Positions 35,893 to 45,230 are shown, numbered from the stretch's first letter. The stretch: DNA of 64,000 bases from Sphingomonas aerolata (GCF_003046295.1 NZ_PZZN01000001.1:1-64000); one strand, 5' to 3'. The notes: generated by a model from the sequence alone, not told the origin. A program made the numbers and translations.

Positions 35893-36104
35893 GTCACGCG
35901 AAGGCGCGAAGGCGCGAAGAGGGGTTCACGCGGAGACGCGGAGACGCGGAGAGTCAGAGCCGCATTCGCGCGACAGCGCATAATCAACTCTTCGCCGGTG
36001 ATGAAAAGCCGCAGTCGCGGCAGGGTGCACACTCTCCGCGCCTCCGCGCCTCCGCGCGAACCATTTCTGCCTTCTCTTTGCGCCTTCGCGCCTTCGCGTG
36101 AACC
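35893..36104. repeat. long imperfect inverted repeat built from short tandem units
   Basis: The left arm (35893-35963) contains CACGCGAAGGCGCGAAGGCG followed by TTCACGCGGAGACGCGGAGA and more copies of the CGCGGAGA unit. The right arm (36029-36104) is the reverse complement of the same two blocks in mirrored order with a few changes. The whole ~210-bp element would fold into a long stem with a ~65-base loop. Each block is itself a short tandem array with an 8-base period. It fills nearly all the ubiE-ubiB gap. Elements of this kind are dispersed intergenic repeats in several bacterial groups. Confidence 0.85.
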
Positions 36105-36131
36105 CATCTCGCTTTCTGCAGTGAACGGCCT

Positions 36132-37664
36132 GTGACCGCCTCGACCACCCATGTCTGGCGGCTTCTCAAATGGGGTCGCATTCTCGCCCGGCACGGCGCG
36201 CTGCGCGGGATCGAGCGGGATCCCAATACGCCGGCCGCCGTGCGTCGCCTCGCGCGGATCGCCCGGTTCGGCGCGCGCGTGCCGAAGGTGCCGCGCTATG
36301 CCGATGCGTTCCAGGCGATCGGCCCCGCCGCGATCAAGCTCGGGCAGACGCTCGCCACTCGCCCTGATCTGGTCGGCGAGGATGCCGCGCAGGATCTGCT
36401 GCGGCTGCAGGACCAGCTGTCGCCCGTCCCTTACGAGACGATCGAGGCGGCGATGCTGGCGAGCTTCGGCAAGCCGCTCGAAACGCTGTTCTCGCGGATC
36501 GAGCAGGTCCCGGTCGGCGCCGCGTCGATCGCGCAGGTCCACCGCGCGACGACCACCGATGGCCGCCAGGTTGCGGTCAAGGTGCTGCGCCCCGGCGTCG
36601 AGGATGATTTCGCGCGGGCGATCGACACCTATAGCTGGGCGGCGGCGCAGCTCGAGGCGCTGAGCCCCGAGGCGATGCGTCTGCGGCCGCGCCTGACGAT
36701 CGAGACGTTCAAGCGCTGGACGCTGCGCGAGCTCAACTTCCGGCGCGAGGCCGCCTCGGCGTCCGAGCTCGCGGACGGCATGACCGCCGAGCCCGATTTC
36801 GTCATCCCCGCGATCGACTGGGCGCGATCGACCGCCAAGGTCATGACGATCGAGTGGATCAACGGCATCAAGCTGTCGGATCGCCCCGCGCTGGTCGCGG
36901 CCGGCTACGACCTGCCCGGCCTCGCGCAGACCTTGGTACGCGCGTTCCTGCGCCAGGCGATCGCCGACGGGTTCTTCCATGCCGACATGCACCAGGGAAA
37001 CCTGTTCGCGATGCCGGGCAACCGGATCGCGGCGATCGACTTCGGCATCATGGGCCGGATCGACCGGCGCGCCCGAGTCTGGCTCGCCGAGATCCTTTAT
37101 GGCCTCATCACCGGCAACTATAAACGCGTCGCCGAGATCCATTTCGAGGCGGGCTATGTGCCTGCGCACCACGACGTCGCCGAATTCGCGACCGCCTTGC
37201 GCGCGGTTGGCGAGCCGATGCGCGGGTTGCCGGTCAAGGACATGTCGATCGGCATGATGCTCGACAGCCTGTTCTCGATCACGCGCGACTTCGACATGGT
37301 GACTCAGCCGCATTTGCTGCTGCTGCAGAAGACGATGGTGATGGTCGAGGGCGTGGCGACCAGCCTGGATCCCGACATCAACCTGTGGGAGAGCGCGGAG
37401 CCGTTCGTGCGCGACTGGATCCGCGGCGAACTCGGCCCCGAGGCGGCGATCGCCGACCGGATCATCGAGGACGTGCGCACGCTGACCCGGCTGCCCGAAC
37501 TGGTCCGCCGGATTGAGGCGCATTACCCGGCACCCGGCGGCGCACCGCCGACGATGCCACTGCGCGAGATCGAGGTCATCCGGATCGGCGGCGGCTGGCG
37601 CTATGGCCTCGTCGCGGTGATCGCGGCGATGGCCGGGGTTGCCGCCACGCTGGTCTTCGGTTGA
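36132..37664 (+). CDS. ubiB: ubiquinone biosynthesis ABC1-family kinase-like protein UbiB
   Basis: Atypical kinase-like protein required for ubiquinone synthesis, possibly handling lipophilic intermediates. The 510-residue protein contains the KxGQ motif as AIKLGQTLATRPD, the alanine-rich loop VPVGAASIAQVHRAT, the lysine in VAVKVLRPG, and the catalytic-loop equivalent FFHADMHQGNLF with IDFGIMGR. A C-terminal hydrophobic helix (YGLVAVIAAMAGVAATLVF) anchors it to the membrane. Start GTG 36132. It runs into the following membrane-protein gene with 13 bp between. Confidence 0.96.
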   Translation: MTASTTHVWRLLKWGRILARHGALRGIERDPNTPAAVRRLARIARFGARVPKVPRYADAFQAIGPAAIKLGQTLATRPDLVGEDAAQDLLRLQDQLSPVPYETIEAAMLASFGKPLETLFSRIEQVPVGAASIAQVHRATTTDGRQVAVKVLRPGVEDDFARAIDTYSWAAAQLEALSPEAMRLRPRLTIETFKRWTLRELNFRREAASASELADGMTAEPDFVIPAIDWARSTAKVMTIEWINGIKLSDRPALVAAGYDLPGLAQTLVRAFLRQAIADGFFHADMHQGNLFAMPGNRIAAIDFGIMGRIDRRARVWLAEILYGLITGNYKRVAEIHFEAGYVPAHHDVAEFATALRAVGEPMRGLPVKDMSIGMMLDSLFSITRDFDMVTQPHLLLLQKTMVMVEGVATSLDPDINLWESAEPFVRDWIRGELGPEAAIADRIIEDVRTLTRLPELVRRIEAHYPAPGGAPPTMPLREIEVIRIGGGWRYGLVAVIAAMAGVAATLVFG

Positions 37665-37677
37665 GCCTGCACGTCGG

Positions 37678-38799
37678 ATGAGGACGCGGCGGGGCGCCCC
37701 CCTGTGGCTGGTCGGCCCGAGCCGGTTTGCCGGCATGTCCCGGTCGCAGGCGCGGCTGGGGCTCGCGCTGTTCGCGATGCTGCTGCTCGCGTGCCTGACC
37801 GCGACCAGCGCGCCCGGACCACGCCCTGGCGAGGCGGGCGTGGCGTCCGCGCCGCTGGGCCAGACCGAGCTGCTGCTCTATCAGAGCGTCGTCGCAAACG
37901 TGCGCAGCGGCACGCCCTATTATGTCGCGGCGGCCGAGGCGCACCGCGTCGCGCACGCTCCGCTCAAGCCCTATACGACGGTCCGGCTGCCGACGCTGGC
38001 GGTGGTGCAGGCCGCGGTGCCGCCGCTGCTCGTCACCGCGCTGTTGCCGCTCCTCTGCATTGGCGCGATGGGCGCGTGGATCGTCCGGTTGCGCCCGGCG
38101 ATGACCGGGCCGATCCCCGTGGGAATCGCGGGGCTGCTGATCCTGACGGGGCTCTACGTGCATCTCGAGCCGCCGCTGGTCGTGTTCCCCGAAGTCTGGG
38201 CGGGGGCTCTGATCGCGCTCTCGCTCGCCTTGCGGCGCCCCGGTGAGTGGATCCCCGCGGTCGCGCTCGGCCTGTCGGCGATGCTGATCCGCGAGACCGC
38301 GCTGATCTATGTCGTGATCATGGCGGTGATCGCGTGGATCGAGGGCGAGCGCCGCGAGGCCGCCGCATGGGTCGGCGCGACCCTCGTCTTCTTCGTCGCG
38401 CTCGCCGCGCATGCGCATGCGGTGACGCTGGTCACCGGTCCGCTCGACCGCAGCGCGCAGGGGCTGAGCGGTCTGGAGGGGTTCGGCTTCTATGTGCAGC
38501 TCGTGACGCTGTCGTCGGGCCTCGCGCTGCTGCCGGACTGGCTGGCGGCGGTCCTGATCGCGACCGCGCTGTTCGGGTGGCTGGCGTGGCGCGATCCTGC
38601 CGCTGTCCGGGCGCTCGCCACGCTGCTGGGCTATGCGGCGGTGATCGCGCTGGGCGTGCGCAGCGACGACTTCCCCTGGGCGCTGATCACCACCCCTGTC
38701 CTGCTGATCGGGATCGTCTTCGCGGTGGACGGCCTGCGCGACATGATCGTCGCGGCGCGCGATACACGACGGATTACGGTGACGCGCGTGATCCGCTAG
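37678..38799 (+). CDS. multi-pass membrane protein, possibly GT-C fold
   Basis: Unrecognised 373-residue integral membrane protein with about nine to ten hydrophobic helices. Between helix 1 and helix 2 is a soluble loop with LYQSVVANVRSGTPYYVAA, which faintly resembles the first periplasmic loop of GT-C glycosyltransferases using lipid-phosphate sugars; the catalytic acidic pair is not evident. ATG 37678 is the likeliest start, though ATG 37735 is possible. It sits between ubiB and coaBC, 13 and 10 bp from them, and so shares their transcript, with no evident functional link. Confidence 0.7.
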   Translation: MRTRRGAPLWLVGPSRFAGMSRSQARLGLALFAMLLLACLTATSAPGPRPGEAGVASAPLGQTELLLYQSVVANVRSGTPYYVAAAEAHRVAHAPLKPYTTVRLPTLAVVQAAVPPLLVTALLPLLCIGAMGAWIVRLRPAMTGPIPVGIAGLLILTGLYVHLEPPLVVFPEVWAGALIALSLALRRPGEWIPAVALGLSAMLIRETALIYVVIMAVIAWIEGERREAAAWVGATLVFFVALAAHAHAVTLVTGPLDRSAQGLSGLEGFGFYVQLVTLSSGLALLPDWLAAVLIATALFGWLAWRDPAAVRALATLLGYAAVIALGVRSDDFPWALITTPVLLIGIVFAVDGLRDMIVAARDTRRITVTRVIR

Positions 38800-38809
38800 G
38801 ACTCGCCGC

Positions 38810-40003
38810 ATGAAGCGTATTCTCCTGATCGTCGGGGGCGGCATCGCCGCCTACAAGGCGAGCGAACTCGTCCGACTCCTGCGCAAGCGGGGCCATGCGG
38901 TCCGCTGCGTGCTGACCGAGGCGGGGCAGCATTTCGTCACGCCGATGACGCTCGCCGCACTCAGCGAGGACAAGGTCTATACGACCCTGTGGGACCTGAA
39001 GGACGAGGCGGAGATGGGGCATATCCAGCTCAGCCGTCAGGCCGACCTGATCGTCGTCGCGCCCGCGACCGCGGACCTGATCGCGCGGATGGCGGGCGGG
39101 CTCGCCAACGACCTTGCGACGACATTGCTGCTCGCGACCGACAAGCCGGTGCTCGCGGCGCCGGCGATGAACGTGCGGATGTGGCTGCACCCCGCGACAA
39201 TCCGCAACGTCGCGCAGCTGCGTGCGGACGGCATCACCGTGATGGCGCCCGACGAGGGGCCGATGGCGTGCGGTGAATTCGGTCCGGGGCGGCTGCCCGA
39301 GCCCGACCGGATCGCCGACGCGATCGATGCCGCGCTCGAGGCCAAGCCGCAGCGTCTCGCGGGCCGGCACATCCTCGTCACCGCAGGGCCGACGCACGAG
39401 CCGATCGATCCCGTCCGCTATATCGCCAACCGGTCGTCGGGGCGGCAGGGCTTCGCGATCGCGGGCGCGCTGGCGGCACTCGGCGCACGGGTGACGCTGG
39501 TGGCAGGGCCGGTGACGCTGCCGACCCCCGCCGGCGTGACGCGCATCGACGTCGAGACCGCACGCGAGATGGCCGATGCGGTGGATCGGGCCCTGCCCGT
39601 CGACGCCGCGATCATGGTCGCGGCGGTCGCCGACTGGCACGTCGACGCCGCGGTGCAGAAGATCAAGAAGGGCGACGCGACGCCGACGCTTTCGCTGTCC
39701 GAGAACCCCGACATCCTGGCGACGCTGGCGCGCAGCCCGCAGCGACCCGCGCTGCTGATCGGTTTTGCGGCCGAGACCGAACGCGTCGTCGAGCATGCGA
39801 CCGCCAAGCGCGCGCGCAAGGACGTCGACTGGATCGTCGCCAACGACGTGTCGGGCGACGTGATGGGCGGCGACAGCAACAGCGTCCACATCGTCACGAA
39901 GGACGGCGTCGAGAGCTGGCCGCGGCAGGGCAAGGATGCAGTCGCGGCGCAGCTGGCACGGCGCGTCGCCGATGCGCTGGAACCCGCACAGCCGATGCGC
40001 TAA
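38810..40003 (+). CDS. coaBC: bifunctional phosphopantothenoylcysteine decarboxylase/phosphopantothenate-cysteine ligase
   Basis: Catalyses two consecutive steps of coenzyme A synthesis. The 397-residue fusion has an FMN-dependent CoaC half (about 1-185) with [14 protein letters not shown], the active-site histidine in [11 protein letters not shown], the substrate clamp PAMNVRMW and the reactive cysteine in GPMACGEFG. The CoaB half follows with [20 protein letters not shown] and the CTP-dependent ligase core. Normal length and order. dut starts 10 bp later. Confidence 0.97.
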   Translation: MKRILLIVGGGIAAYKASELVRLLRKRGHAVRCVLTEAGQHFVTPMTLAALSEDKVYTTLWDLKDEAEMGHIQLSRQADLIVVAPATADLIARMAGGLANDLATTLLLATDKPVLAAPAMNVRMWLHPATIRNVAQLRADGITVMAPDEGPMACGEFGPGRLPEPDRIADAIDAALEAKPQRLAGRHILVTAGPTHEPIDPVRYIANRSSGRQGFAIAGALAALGARVTLVAGPVTLPTPAGVTRIDVETAREMADAVDRALPVDAAIMVAAVADWHVDAAVQKIKKGDATPTLSLSENPDILATLARSPQRPALLIGFAAETERVVEHATAKRARKDVDWIVANDVSGDVMGGDSNSVHIVTKDGVESWPRQGKDAVAAQLARRVADALEPAQPMR

Positions 40004-40013
40004 ACCGCGCCGC

Positions 40014-40454
40014 ATGACGATCCGTATAGACCTCAAGAGATTGCCGCATGGCGATGGCCTCCCCCTGCCCGCCTATGCGACCACAGGTGCCGCGGGCATG
40101 GACGTGGTCGCCGCCGAGCCGCTGACGCTCGCACCGGGCGCCCGCGCGGCGGTCGCGACCGGCTTTGCGATCGCGATTCCCGAAGGCTACGAGGTGCAGG
40201 TGCGGCCGCGCTCGGGGCTTGCGCTCAAGCACGGCGTGACCTGCCTCAACACGCCCGGAACGATCGATTCGGACTATCGCGGCGAGGTGAAGGTCATCCT
40301 CGCCAATCTCGGCGATGCCCCCTTCGACATCGCCCGCGGCGACCGGATCGCGCAGCTCGTTCCCGCAGCGGTGGTGCGCGCGAGCCTCGGCGAGGTCGAG
40401 ACGCTCGACGACACGGTGCGCGGGCATGGAGGATTCGGGTCGACCGGACGATGA
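40014..40454 (+). CDS. dut: deoxyuridine 5'-triphosphate nucleotidohydrolase
   Basis: Trimeric dUTPase of 146 residues, hydrolysing dUTP to dUMP and keeping uracil out of DNA. The five motifs are present: AGMDVVA, the PRSGLAL loop, [23 protein letters not shown] and the C-terminal [10 protein letters not shown]. Start ATG 40014. Its stop overlaps the next start by four bases. Confidence 0.97.
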   Translation: MTIRIDLKRLPHGDGLPLPAYATTGAAGMDVVAAEPLTLAPGARAAVATGFAIAIPEGYEVQVRPRSGLALKHGVTCLNTPGTIDSDYRGEVKVILANLGDAPFDIARGDRIAQLVPAAVVRASLGEVETLDDTVRGHGGFGSTGR

Positions 40455-40966
40455 TCGCGCTGCTCCTCCTGGCAGCGTCGCTGGGCGCCGTGCAGGCGCC
40501 GGCCGCCGATCTGCAGACCGGACCGGCGCTGCCCGTGCCGCGGATCATCCCCCCGCCCGTCGTTCCGACCCTGCCCCCCGCGCCTGCGCCGTCCGCGCCG
40601 CCGCAGGTGACGGGTGGCGTCCCGCTGCCACCACAGGACTGGAGCGCGCTGCCGGTGTTGCGGCTGCGACGCGCGGTCGCCCCGTCGCTGGATGCCAGCA
40701 CGTTCGTTCAGCGCGAGGTGCTGGCCGGGCGGTGCGGTGGCGCGACGCGGACGCCGCAGGGCTGGGTCCTGAACCTCGACCTCGCACTGCTCGCCGCGGC
40801 GGATGGCCGGGTGCGACGGGTCACGCCGCGCGCGATCGACTGCCCGACAGTCGAGCAGTTCGCCGCCGGACTGCTGCTGGGCGCGGCGCGCAACAATGTC
40901 GACCTGCGCGGCGCCGCCACCGACAGCTGGTACCGCACGACGATGGTGTTCGCGTGGAAGGCATGA
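40451..40966 (+). CDS. exported proline-rich hypothetical protein
   Basis: A 171-residue protein I do not recognise. A signal peptide ([16 protein letters not shown]) is followed by a proline-rich linker (residues about 30-60) and a compact C-terminal region with two cysteines ([13 protein letters not shown] and [13 protein letters not shown]), which could form a disulphide in the periplasm. It overlaps dut and the MoeB-like gene by four bases on each side and so is translated as part of that run. Function unknown. Confidence 0.75.
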   Translation: MIALLLLAASLGAVQAPAADLQTGPALPVPRIIPPPVVPTLPPAPAPSAPPQVTGGVPLPPQDWSALPVLRLRRAVAPSLDASTFVQREVLAGRCGGATRTPQGWVLNLDLALLAAADGRVRRVTPRAIDCPTVEQFAAGLLLGAARNNVDLRGAATDSWYRTTMVFAWKA

Positions 40967-41718
40967 CGCTCTCCGACGACGAACTTGCGCGCTATGCCCG
41001 GCACATCGTTCTCCGCGAGTTCGGCGGCACCGGTCAGCTCCGCCTGAAGGCGGCGACGGCGGTGGTGATCGGCGCCGGCGGCATCGGCTCGCCGGCGATC
41101 CAGTATCTCGCGGCGGCCGGGATCGGGCGCCTCGTGCTGATCGACGACGACGCGGTCGAGACGTCGAACCTGCAGCGTCAGACGATCTTCCGCACCGAAG
41201 ACCAAGGTCTCGCCAAGGTCGAGGCCGCCGCCGCGGCGCTGCGCCGGATCAATCCGAACGTCACGGTCGACACGCACCGCCTGAGGGTCGACCAAGGCAA
41301 TATCGGCGCGCTGATCGCGGGCGCGGACGTGGTGCTCGACGGCTGCGACAATTTCGCGACGCGGTTCGTGGTCGCCGATGCGGCGCATGCGGCGCGGATC
41401 CCGCTGGTCTCGGCGGCGGTCGGACAGTTCGAAGGCCAGCTCGGCGTCTATCGCGGCTGGGAGCCCGACCGGCCCTGCTATCGCTGTTTCGTCGGCGAGA
41501 ATCCCGAGCGTGCCGAGACGAGCTGTGCGGAGGACGGCATCCTCGGCCCCGTCACGGGCGTGGTCGGCAGCCTGGCCGCGCTGGAAGTGATTCGTGCGGT
41601 CGCGCCGTTCGGCGACGATGTGGCGGGGCAGCTGTTGCTGATCGACCTGTTGTCGCTCCGCTTCCGGACGATCCGGCTGCCCAAGGATCCCGGCTGCCCC
41701 TGCTGCGGCGGCGGCTGA
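40963..41718 (+). CDS. MoeB/ThiF/HesA-type adenylyltransferase
   Basis: E1-like enzyme of 251 residues that adenylates the C-terminus of a small ubiquitin-like sulphur carrier (MoaD, ThiS or similar). It contains YARHIVLREFGGTGQ, the nucleotide-binding GAGGIGSPAIQYLAAAG, the DxxNLQRQ segment and VLDGCDNFATR. Two CxxC pairs (CYRC and CPCC) make the structural zinc site. The lack of a rhodanese domain points to the short MoeB/ThiF class; whether it serves molybdopterin or thiamine synthesis is not decided by the context. A strong hairpin follows. Confidence 0.9.
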   Translation: MTLSDDELARYARHIVLREFGGTGQLRLKAATAVVIGAGGIGSPAIQYLAAAGIGRLVLIDDDAVETSNLQRQTIFRTEDQGLAKVEAAAAALRRINPNVTVDTHRLRVDQGNIGALIAGADVVLDGCDNFATRFVVADAAHAARIPLVSAAVGQFEGQLGVYRGWEPDRPCYRCFVGENPERAETSCAEDGILGPVTGVVGSLAALEVIRAVAPFGDDVAGQLLLIDLLSLRFRTIRLPKDPGCPCCGGG

Positions 41719-41729
41719 TCCGAAAACGA

Positions 41730-41762
41730 GCGGGGCGGATGGGCTGAACCCACCCGCCCCGC
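41730..41762. terminator. bidirectional terminator between convergent genes
   Basis: A 14-position stem with one mismatch (41730-41743 with 41749-41762) and loop CTGAA lies between the MoeB-like gene and galU. On the minus strand it is followed by TCGTTTTC, favouring galU termination; on the plus strand by ATCTTG. Confidence 0.75.
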
Positions 41763-41776
41763 ATCTTGCAGATCGT

Positions 41777-42646
41777 TCAGCCCAGCAGCGTCTTGGCGAA
41801 GGCGCGGACGACCGGTCCGATATCGTCGCGTGCGAGTGCGAGCGCGAGATTGGCCTGGATATAGCCCGCCTTGTCGCCGCAGTCGTAGCGCTGGCCATCG
41901 AAGGTAAAGCCGTGGAACGGCTGGTTGCCGATCAGCTGCGCCATCGCGTCGGTCAGCTGGATCTCGCCGCCGGCGCCCTTTTCCTGCCCTTCGAGGATGC
42001 GCATCACCTCGGGCTGAAGGATGTAGCGGCCCGGGATCATCAGGTTCGACGGCGAGGTGCCCTTGGCGGGCTTCTCGATCAGCGCGGTGACCTCGGTCAG
42101 GCGACCGTCGGTCGCGCCGGGCGAGATGATGCCGTATTTGTCGGTTTCCGAATCGGCGACCTCGAGCGCTCCGATGACGTTGCCGCCGACCTTGTTATAC
42201 GCCTCGACCATCTGCTTCATGAAGCCGGGCTTGCCGACCATCAGCTCGTCGGGGAGCAGCACCGCGAACGGCTCGTCGCCGACGATCTCGCGCGCGCACC
42301 AGACCGCATGGCCGAGACCCAGCGGCTCCTGCTGACGGACATAGACGGGCGAACCGGGCCGCTGGCGGATGCCGTCGAGCACGGTCAGCGACTTGCCGCG
42401 CGCGCGCATCGTCGCCTCGAGCTCGTAGGAGATGTCGAAATGATCCTCGAGCGCGCCCTTGCCGCGGCCGGTGACGAAGATGATCTGCTCGATCCCCGCC
42501 TCAAGCGCCTCTTCGACGGCATATTGGATCAGCGGCTTGTCGACGACGGTCAGCATCTCCTTGGGCATCGACTTGGTCGCCGGAAGGAATCGCGTGCCAA
42601 GCCCAGCAACGGGGAATACGGCCTTGCGCAGCGGTTTGATCGTCAT
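41777..42646 (-). CDS. galU: UTP-glucose-1-phosphate uridylyltransferase
   Basis: Makes UDP-glucose for polysaccharide, glycolipid and nucleotide-sugar pools. The 289-residue protein opens KAVFPVAGLGTRFLPATKSM with PKEMLTVVDKPLIQYAVEEA, the nucleotidyltransferase signature, and has VLLPDELM and GALEVA...DKYGII typical of GalU. Normal length. Divergent from wecB across a 124-bp region carrying a tandem repeat, so UDP-sugar genes for surface polysaccharide are arranged back to back. Confidence 0.96.
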   Translation of the reverse strand: MTIKPLRKAVFPVAGLGTRFLPATKSMPKEMLTVVDKPLIQYAVEEALEAGIEQIIFVTGRGKGALEDHFDISYELEATMRARGKSLTVLDGIRQRPGSPVYVRQQEPLGLGHAVWCAREIVGDEPFAVLLPDELMVGKPGFMKQMVEAYNKVGGNVIGALEVADSETDKYGIISPGATDGRLTEVTALIEKPAKGTSPSNLMIPGRYILQPEVMRILEGQEKGAGGEIQLTDAMAQLIGNQPFHGFTFDGQRYDCGDKAGYIQANLALALARDDIGPVVRAFAKTLLG

Positions 42647-42661
42647 TCAGTAGTCCCTTGT

Positions 42662-42692
42662 ATCGTTGCGGGTGCAGATCGTTGCGGGTGCA
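42662..42692. repeat. perfect 15-bp tandem repeat in galU-wecB divergent region
   Basis: ATCGTTGCGGGTGCA occurs at 42662-42676 and again at 42678-42692, a 16-base period, 15 bp upstream of the galU start codon and 78 bp upstream of wecB. The position between divergent starts suggests a paired operator or a leader element of galU. A recent small duplication is the other explanation. Confidence 0.85.
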
Positions 42693-42770
42693 TAAAGCCG
42701 CCGAACGGAGTCGGCAAATCAACTGCGGCGGTTAGCGCGTCATTAAAGACGTGGGGTGTAGGCGGGTTCC

Positions 42771-43922
42771 ATGTCAAAAATACTCGTCATCTTCGGGACG
42801 CGCCCCGAAGCGATCAAACTCTTCCCGGTCATCCGGGCGTTGCAGGCGCAGCCGGGGCTGGTCGTCAGGACCTGCGTGACCGCACAGCATCGCGGACTGC
42901 TCGACCAGGTGCTCGCGATCGCGGGGCTGTCCCCCGATATCGATCTCGACCTGATGGAGCCGGGCCAGACGCTTGATCGGCTGACCGCGCGGCTGCTGGT
43001 CGGGCTGGGCGAGGTGATGGACGCCGAGCAGCCCGACATGGTCGTGGTCCAGGGCGACACCGCGACCGCGATGACCGGCGCGCTCGCCGCCTATTACCGC
43101 AAGGTCCCGGTCGCGCATGTCGAGGCGGGGCTGCGCTCGGGCGACATCCATCATCCCTGGCCCGAGGAAGTGAACCGGCGGATCGTCGCGCCGATCGCCG
43201 CCTTGCACTTCGCGCCGACCCAGACCGCGGCGGACGCGTTGCTGCGCGAGAATATCGCCCCCTCGACGATTCACGTCACGGGCAACACTGTGATCGACGC
43301 GCTGCACTGGACAAACGCGCGGGTGGCGGCGGATCCGGCGCTCGGCGCCGCGCTCGACCCGGTCGTGGCGGATACTGCGGGCAAGCGGATCATCCTCGTC
43401 ACGACGCACCGGCGCGAGAATTTCGGCGACGCGATGGCCGGGATCGCGCGGGCGATCGCGCGGATCGCGGCGCGCGACGACGTCGCGGTCGTCTTTCCCG
43501 TGCATCCCAACCCGAATGTCGTCGCGGTGATGGACCGCATCCTTGGCGATCAGCCCGATATCGCGCGGATCGCGCCGCTCGATTACCCGAGCTTCGTCCG
43601 CGCGCTAGGGCTTGCCGAGATCGTCCTGACCGATTCAGGCGGCGTGCAGGAGGAAGCGCCCGCGCTCGGCAAGCCGGTGCTGGTGATGCGCGAGACGACC
43701 GAGCGCCCCGAGGGTGTCGAAGCGGGTACCGCAAAGCTGGTCGGGACGTCGGAGGACCGCATCGTTTCCGAAATCTTCACGCTGCTCGACGACAAAGCGG
43801 CCTATTCCGCGATGGCGCGCGCGCACAATCCGTTCGGCGACGGCCATGCTGCGGCCCGGATCGCCCAGACCATCGCGCAGACCATGGCCCAGGCGGTCGC
43901 CAGCGCACCGGCCTATCGTTGA
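42771..43922 (+). CDS. wecB: UDP-N-acetylglucosamine 2-epimerase (non-hydrolysing)
   Basis: Interconverts UDP-GlcNAc and UDP-ManNAc. The 383-residue protein starts ILVIFGTRPEAIKLFPVI and has VVVQGDTATAMTGALAAYY, HVEAGLRSGDIHHPWPEEVNR and the C-terminal DSGGVQEEAPALGKPVLVMR, all diagnostic of the family. The expected C-terminal catalytic and UDP-binding residues are present. wecC follows 12 bp later, together making UDP-ManNAcA. Confidence 0.95.
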   Translation: MSKILVIFGTRPEAIKLFPVIRALQAQPGLVVRTCVTAQHRGLLDQVLAIAGLSPDIDLDLMEPGQTLDRLTARLLVGLGEVMDAEQPDMVVVQGDTATAMTGALAAYYRKVPVAHVEAGLRSGDIHHPWPEEVNRRIVAPIAALHFAPTQTAADALLRENIAPSTIHVTGNTVIDALHWTNARVAADPALGAALDPVVADTAGKRIILVTTHRRENFGDAMAGIARAIARIAARDDVAVVFPVHPNPNVVAVMDRILGDQPDIARIAPLDYPSFVRALGLAEIVLTDSGGVQEEAPALGKPVLVMRETTERPEGVEAGTAKLVGTSEDRIVSEIFTLLDDKAAYSAMARAHNPFGDGHAAARIAQTIAQTMAQAVASAPAYR

Positions 43923-43934
43923 GGAACATCCGTC

Positions 43935-45230
43935 ATGCTTTCCGATACTGAACTGAACGTCGTCGTCATGGGACTGGGCTATATCGGCCTGCCCACCGCG
44001 GCGATCATCGCGCGGACCGGCGCGCGCGTGCTCGGTGTCGACGTGACCGAACGCGTCGTCGAGACGATCAATTCGGGGCGCGTGCATATCGAGGAGGTCG
44101 ATCTCGACGGTCTGGTCTCGGGCGTGGTCGCGCGCGGTACGCTGCGTGCGGCGATGACGGTCGAGCCCGCCGACGTCTTCGTGATCGCGGTGCCAACCCC
44201 GTTCGACGCCGCGCATGCACCCGACATCAGCTATGTCCTGGGGGCCGCGACGACGATCGCGCCCGTGCTGAAGCCCGGCGATACGGTCATCCTCGAATCG
44301 ACCTCGCCCGTCGGGACGACCGAGAAGGTCCGCGACCTGCTGGCGACCTTGCGCCCCGATCTGCGCGTGCCCGGGCGGACCCGGGACCAGGCCGATATCG
44401 CGATCGCCTATTGCCCCGAACGCGTGCTGCCGGGACGCATCCTGGTCGAGCTGATCGACAATGACCGCGTCATCGGCGGGATCACGCCGCGCTGTGCACG
44501 CAAGGCGCTCACCTTCTACCGCCGGTTCGTGCGCGGCGCGTGCGTCACCACCACCGCGCGCGCCGCGGAGATGACGAAGCTGACCGAGAATGCGTTTCGC
44601 GACGTCAACATCGCGTTCGCCAACGAGCTGTCGCTGATCGCCGACACGATGAACGTCGATGTCTGGGAGGTGATCCGGCTCGCCAATCGCCACCCGCGCG
44701 TCAACATCCTGCAGCCCGGGCCCGGCGTCGGCGGGCATTGCATCGCGGTCGACCCCTGGTTCCTCGTCCATGCCGCGCCCGACCAGACGCCGCTGATCCG
44801 CACCGCGCGCGAGGTGAATGACGGCAAGACCGATCACGTCATTGCGCAGGTCGCCGCGATGATCGCGGCGGATCCGGCCGCGCCGGTCGCGTGCCTGGGC
44901 CTCGCGTTCAAGGCCAATATCGACGATTTCCGCGAGAGCCCGGCGATGAAGGTCGCGCTGGCGGTGGCGAATCGCTTCGGGGACCGGGTCCGGATCGTCG
45001 AGCCCTATGCCGCGGCGCTGCCACCGGCGTTCGACGGCACCGGCGCGACCCTGATCGACGTCGACACCGCGATCGAAACCTGCCCGATCATGGTCGTGCT
45101 GGTCGATCACGACGTCTTCCGTTCGATCCCGCTCGAGGAGCGCAGCGAGAAGACGGTGCTCGATACGCGGGGGATCTGGCCCGACCAGCCGCGCGGCACG
45201 GCGCAGCAGCCGGCGCGGACCGCGGGCTAG
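43935..45230 (+). CDS. wecC: UDP-N-acetyl-D-mannosamine dehydrogenase
   Basis: NAD-dependent double oxidation of UDP-ManNAc to UDP-ManNAcA. The 431-residue protein has the N-terminal Rossmann motif GLGYIGLPTAAIIARTG, the substrate segment KLTENAFRDVNIAFANE, the catalytic cysteine in GVGGHCIAVDPWF and the C-terminal nucleotide-binding GLAFKANIDDFRESP. Paired with wecB, it supplies the acidic amino sugar for a capsule or O-polysaccharide. No glycosyltransferases are adjacent. Its stop codon overlaps that of the convergent M48 gene (shared CTAG). Confidence 0.95.
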   Translation: MLSDTELNVVVMGLGYIGLPTAAIIARTGARVLGVDVTERVVETINSGRVHIEEVDLDGLVSGVVARGTLRAAMTVEPADVFVIAVPTPFDAAHAPDISYVLGAATTIAPVLKPGDTVILESTSPVGTTEKVRDLLATLRPDLRVPGRTRDQADIAIAYCPERVLPGRILVELIDNDRVIGGITPRCARKALTFYRRFVRGACVTTTARAAEMTKLTENAFRDVNIAFANELSLIADTMNVDVWEVIRLANRHPRVNILQPGPGVGGHCIAVDPWFLVHAAPDQTPLIRTAREVNDGKTDHVIAQVAAMIAADPAAPVACLGLAFKANIDDFRESPAMKVALAVANRFGDRVRIVEPYAAALPPAFDGTGATLIDVDTAIETCPIMVVLVDHDVFRSIPLEERSEKTVLDTRGIWPDQPRGTAQQPARTAG

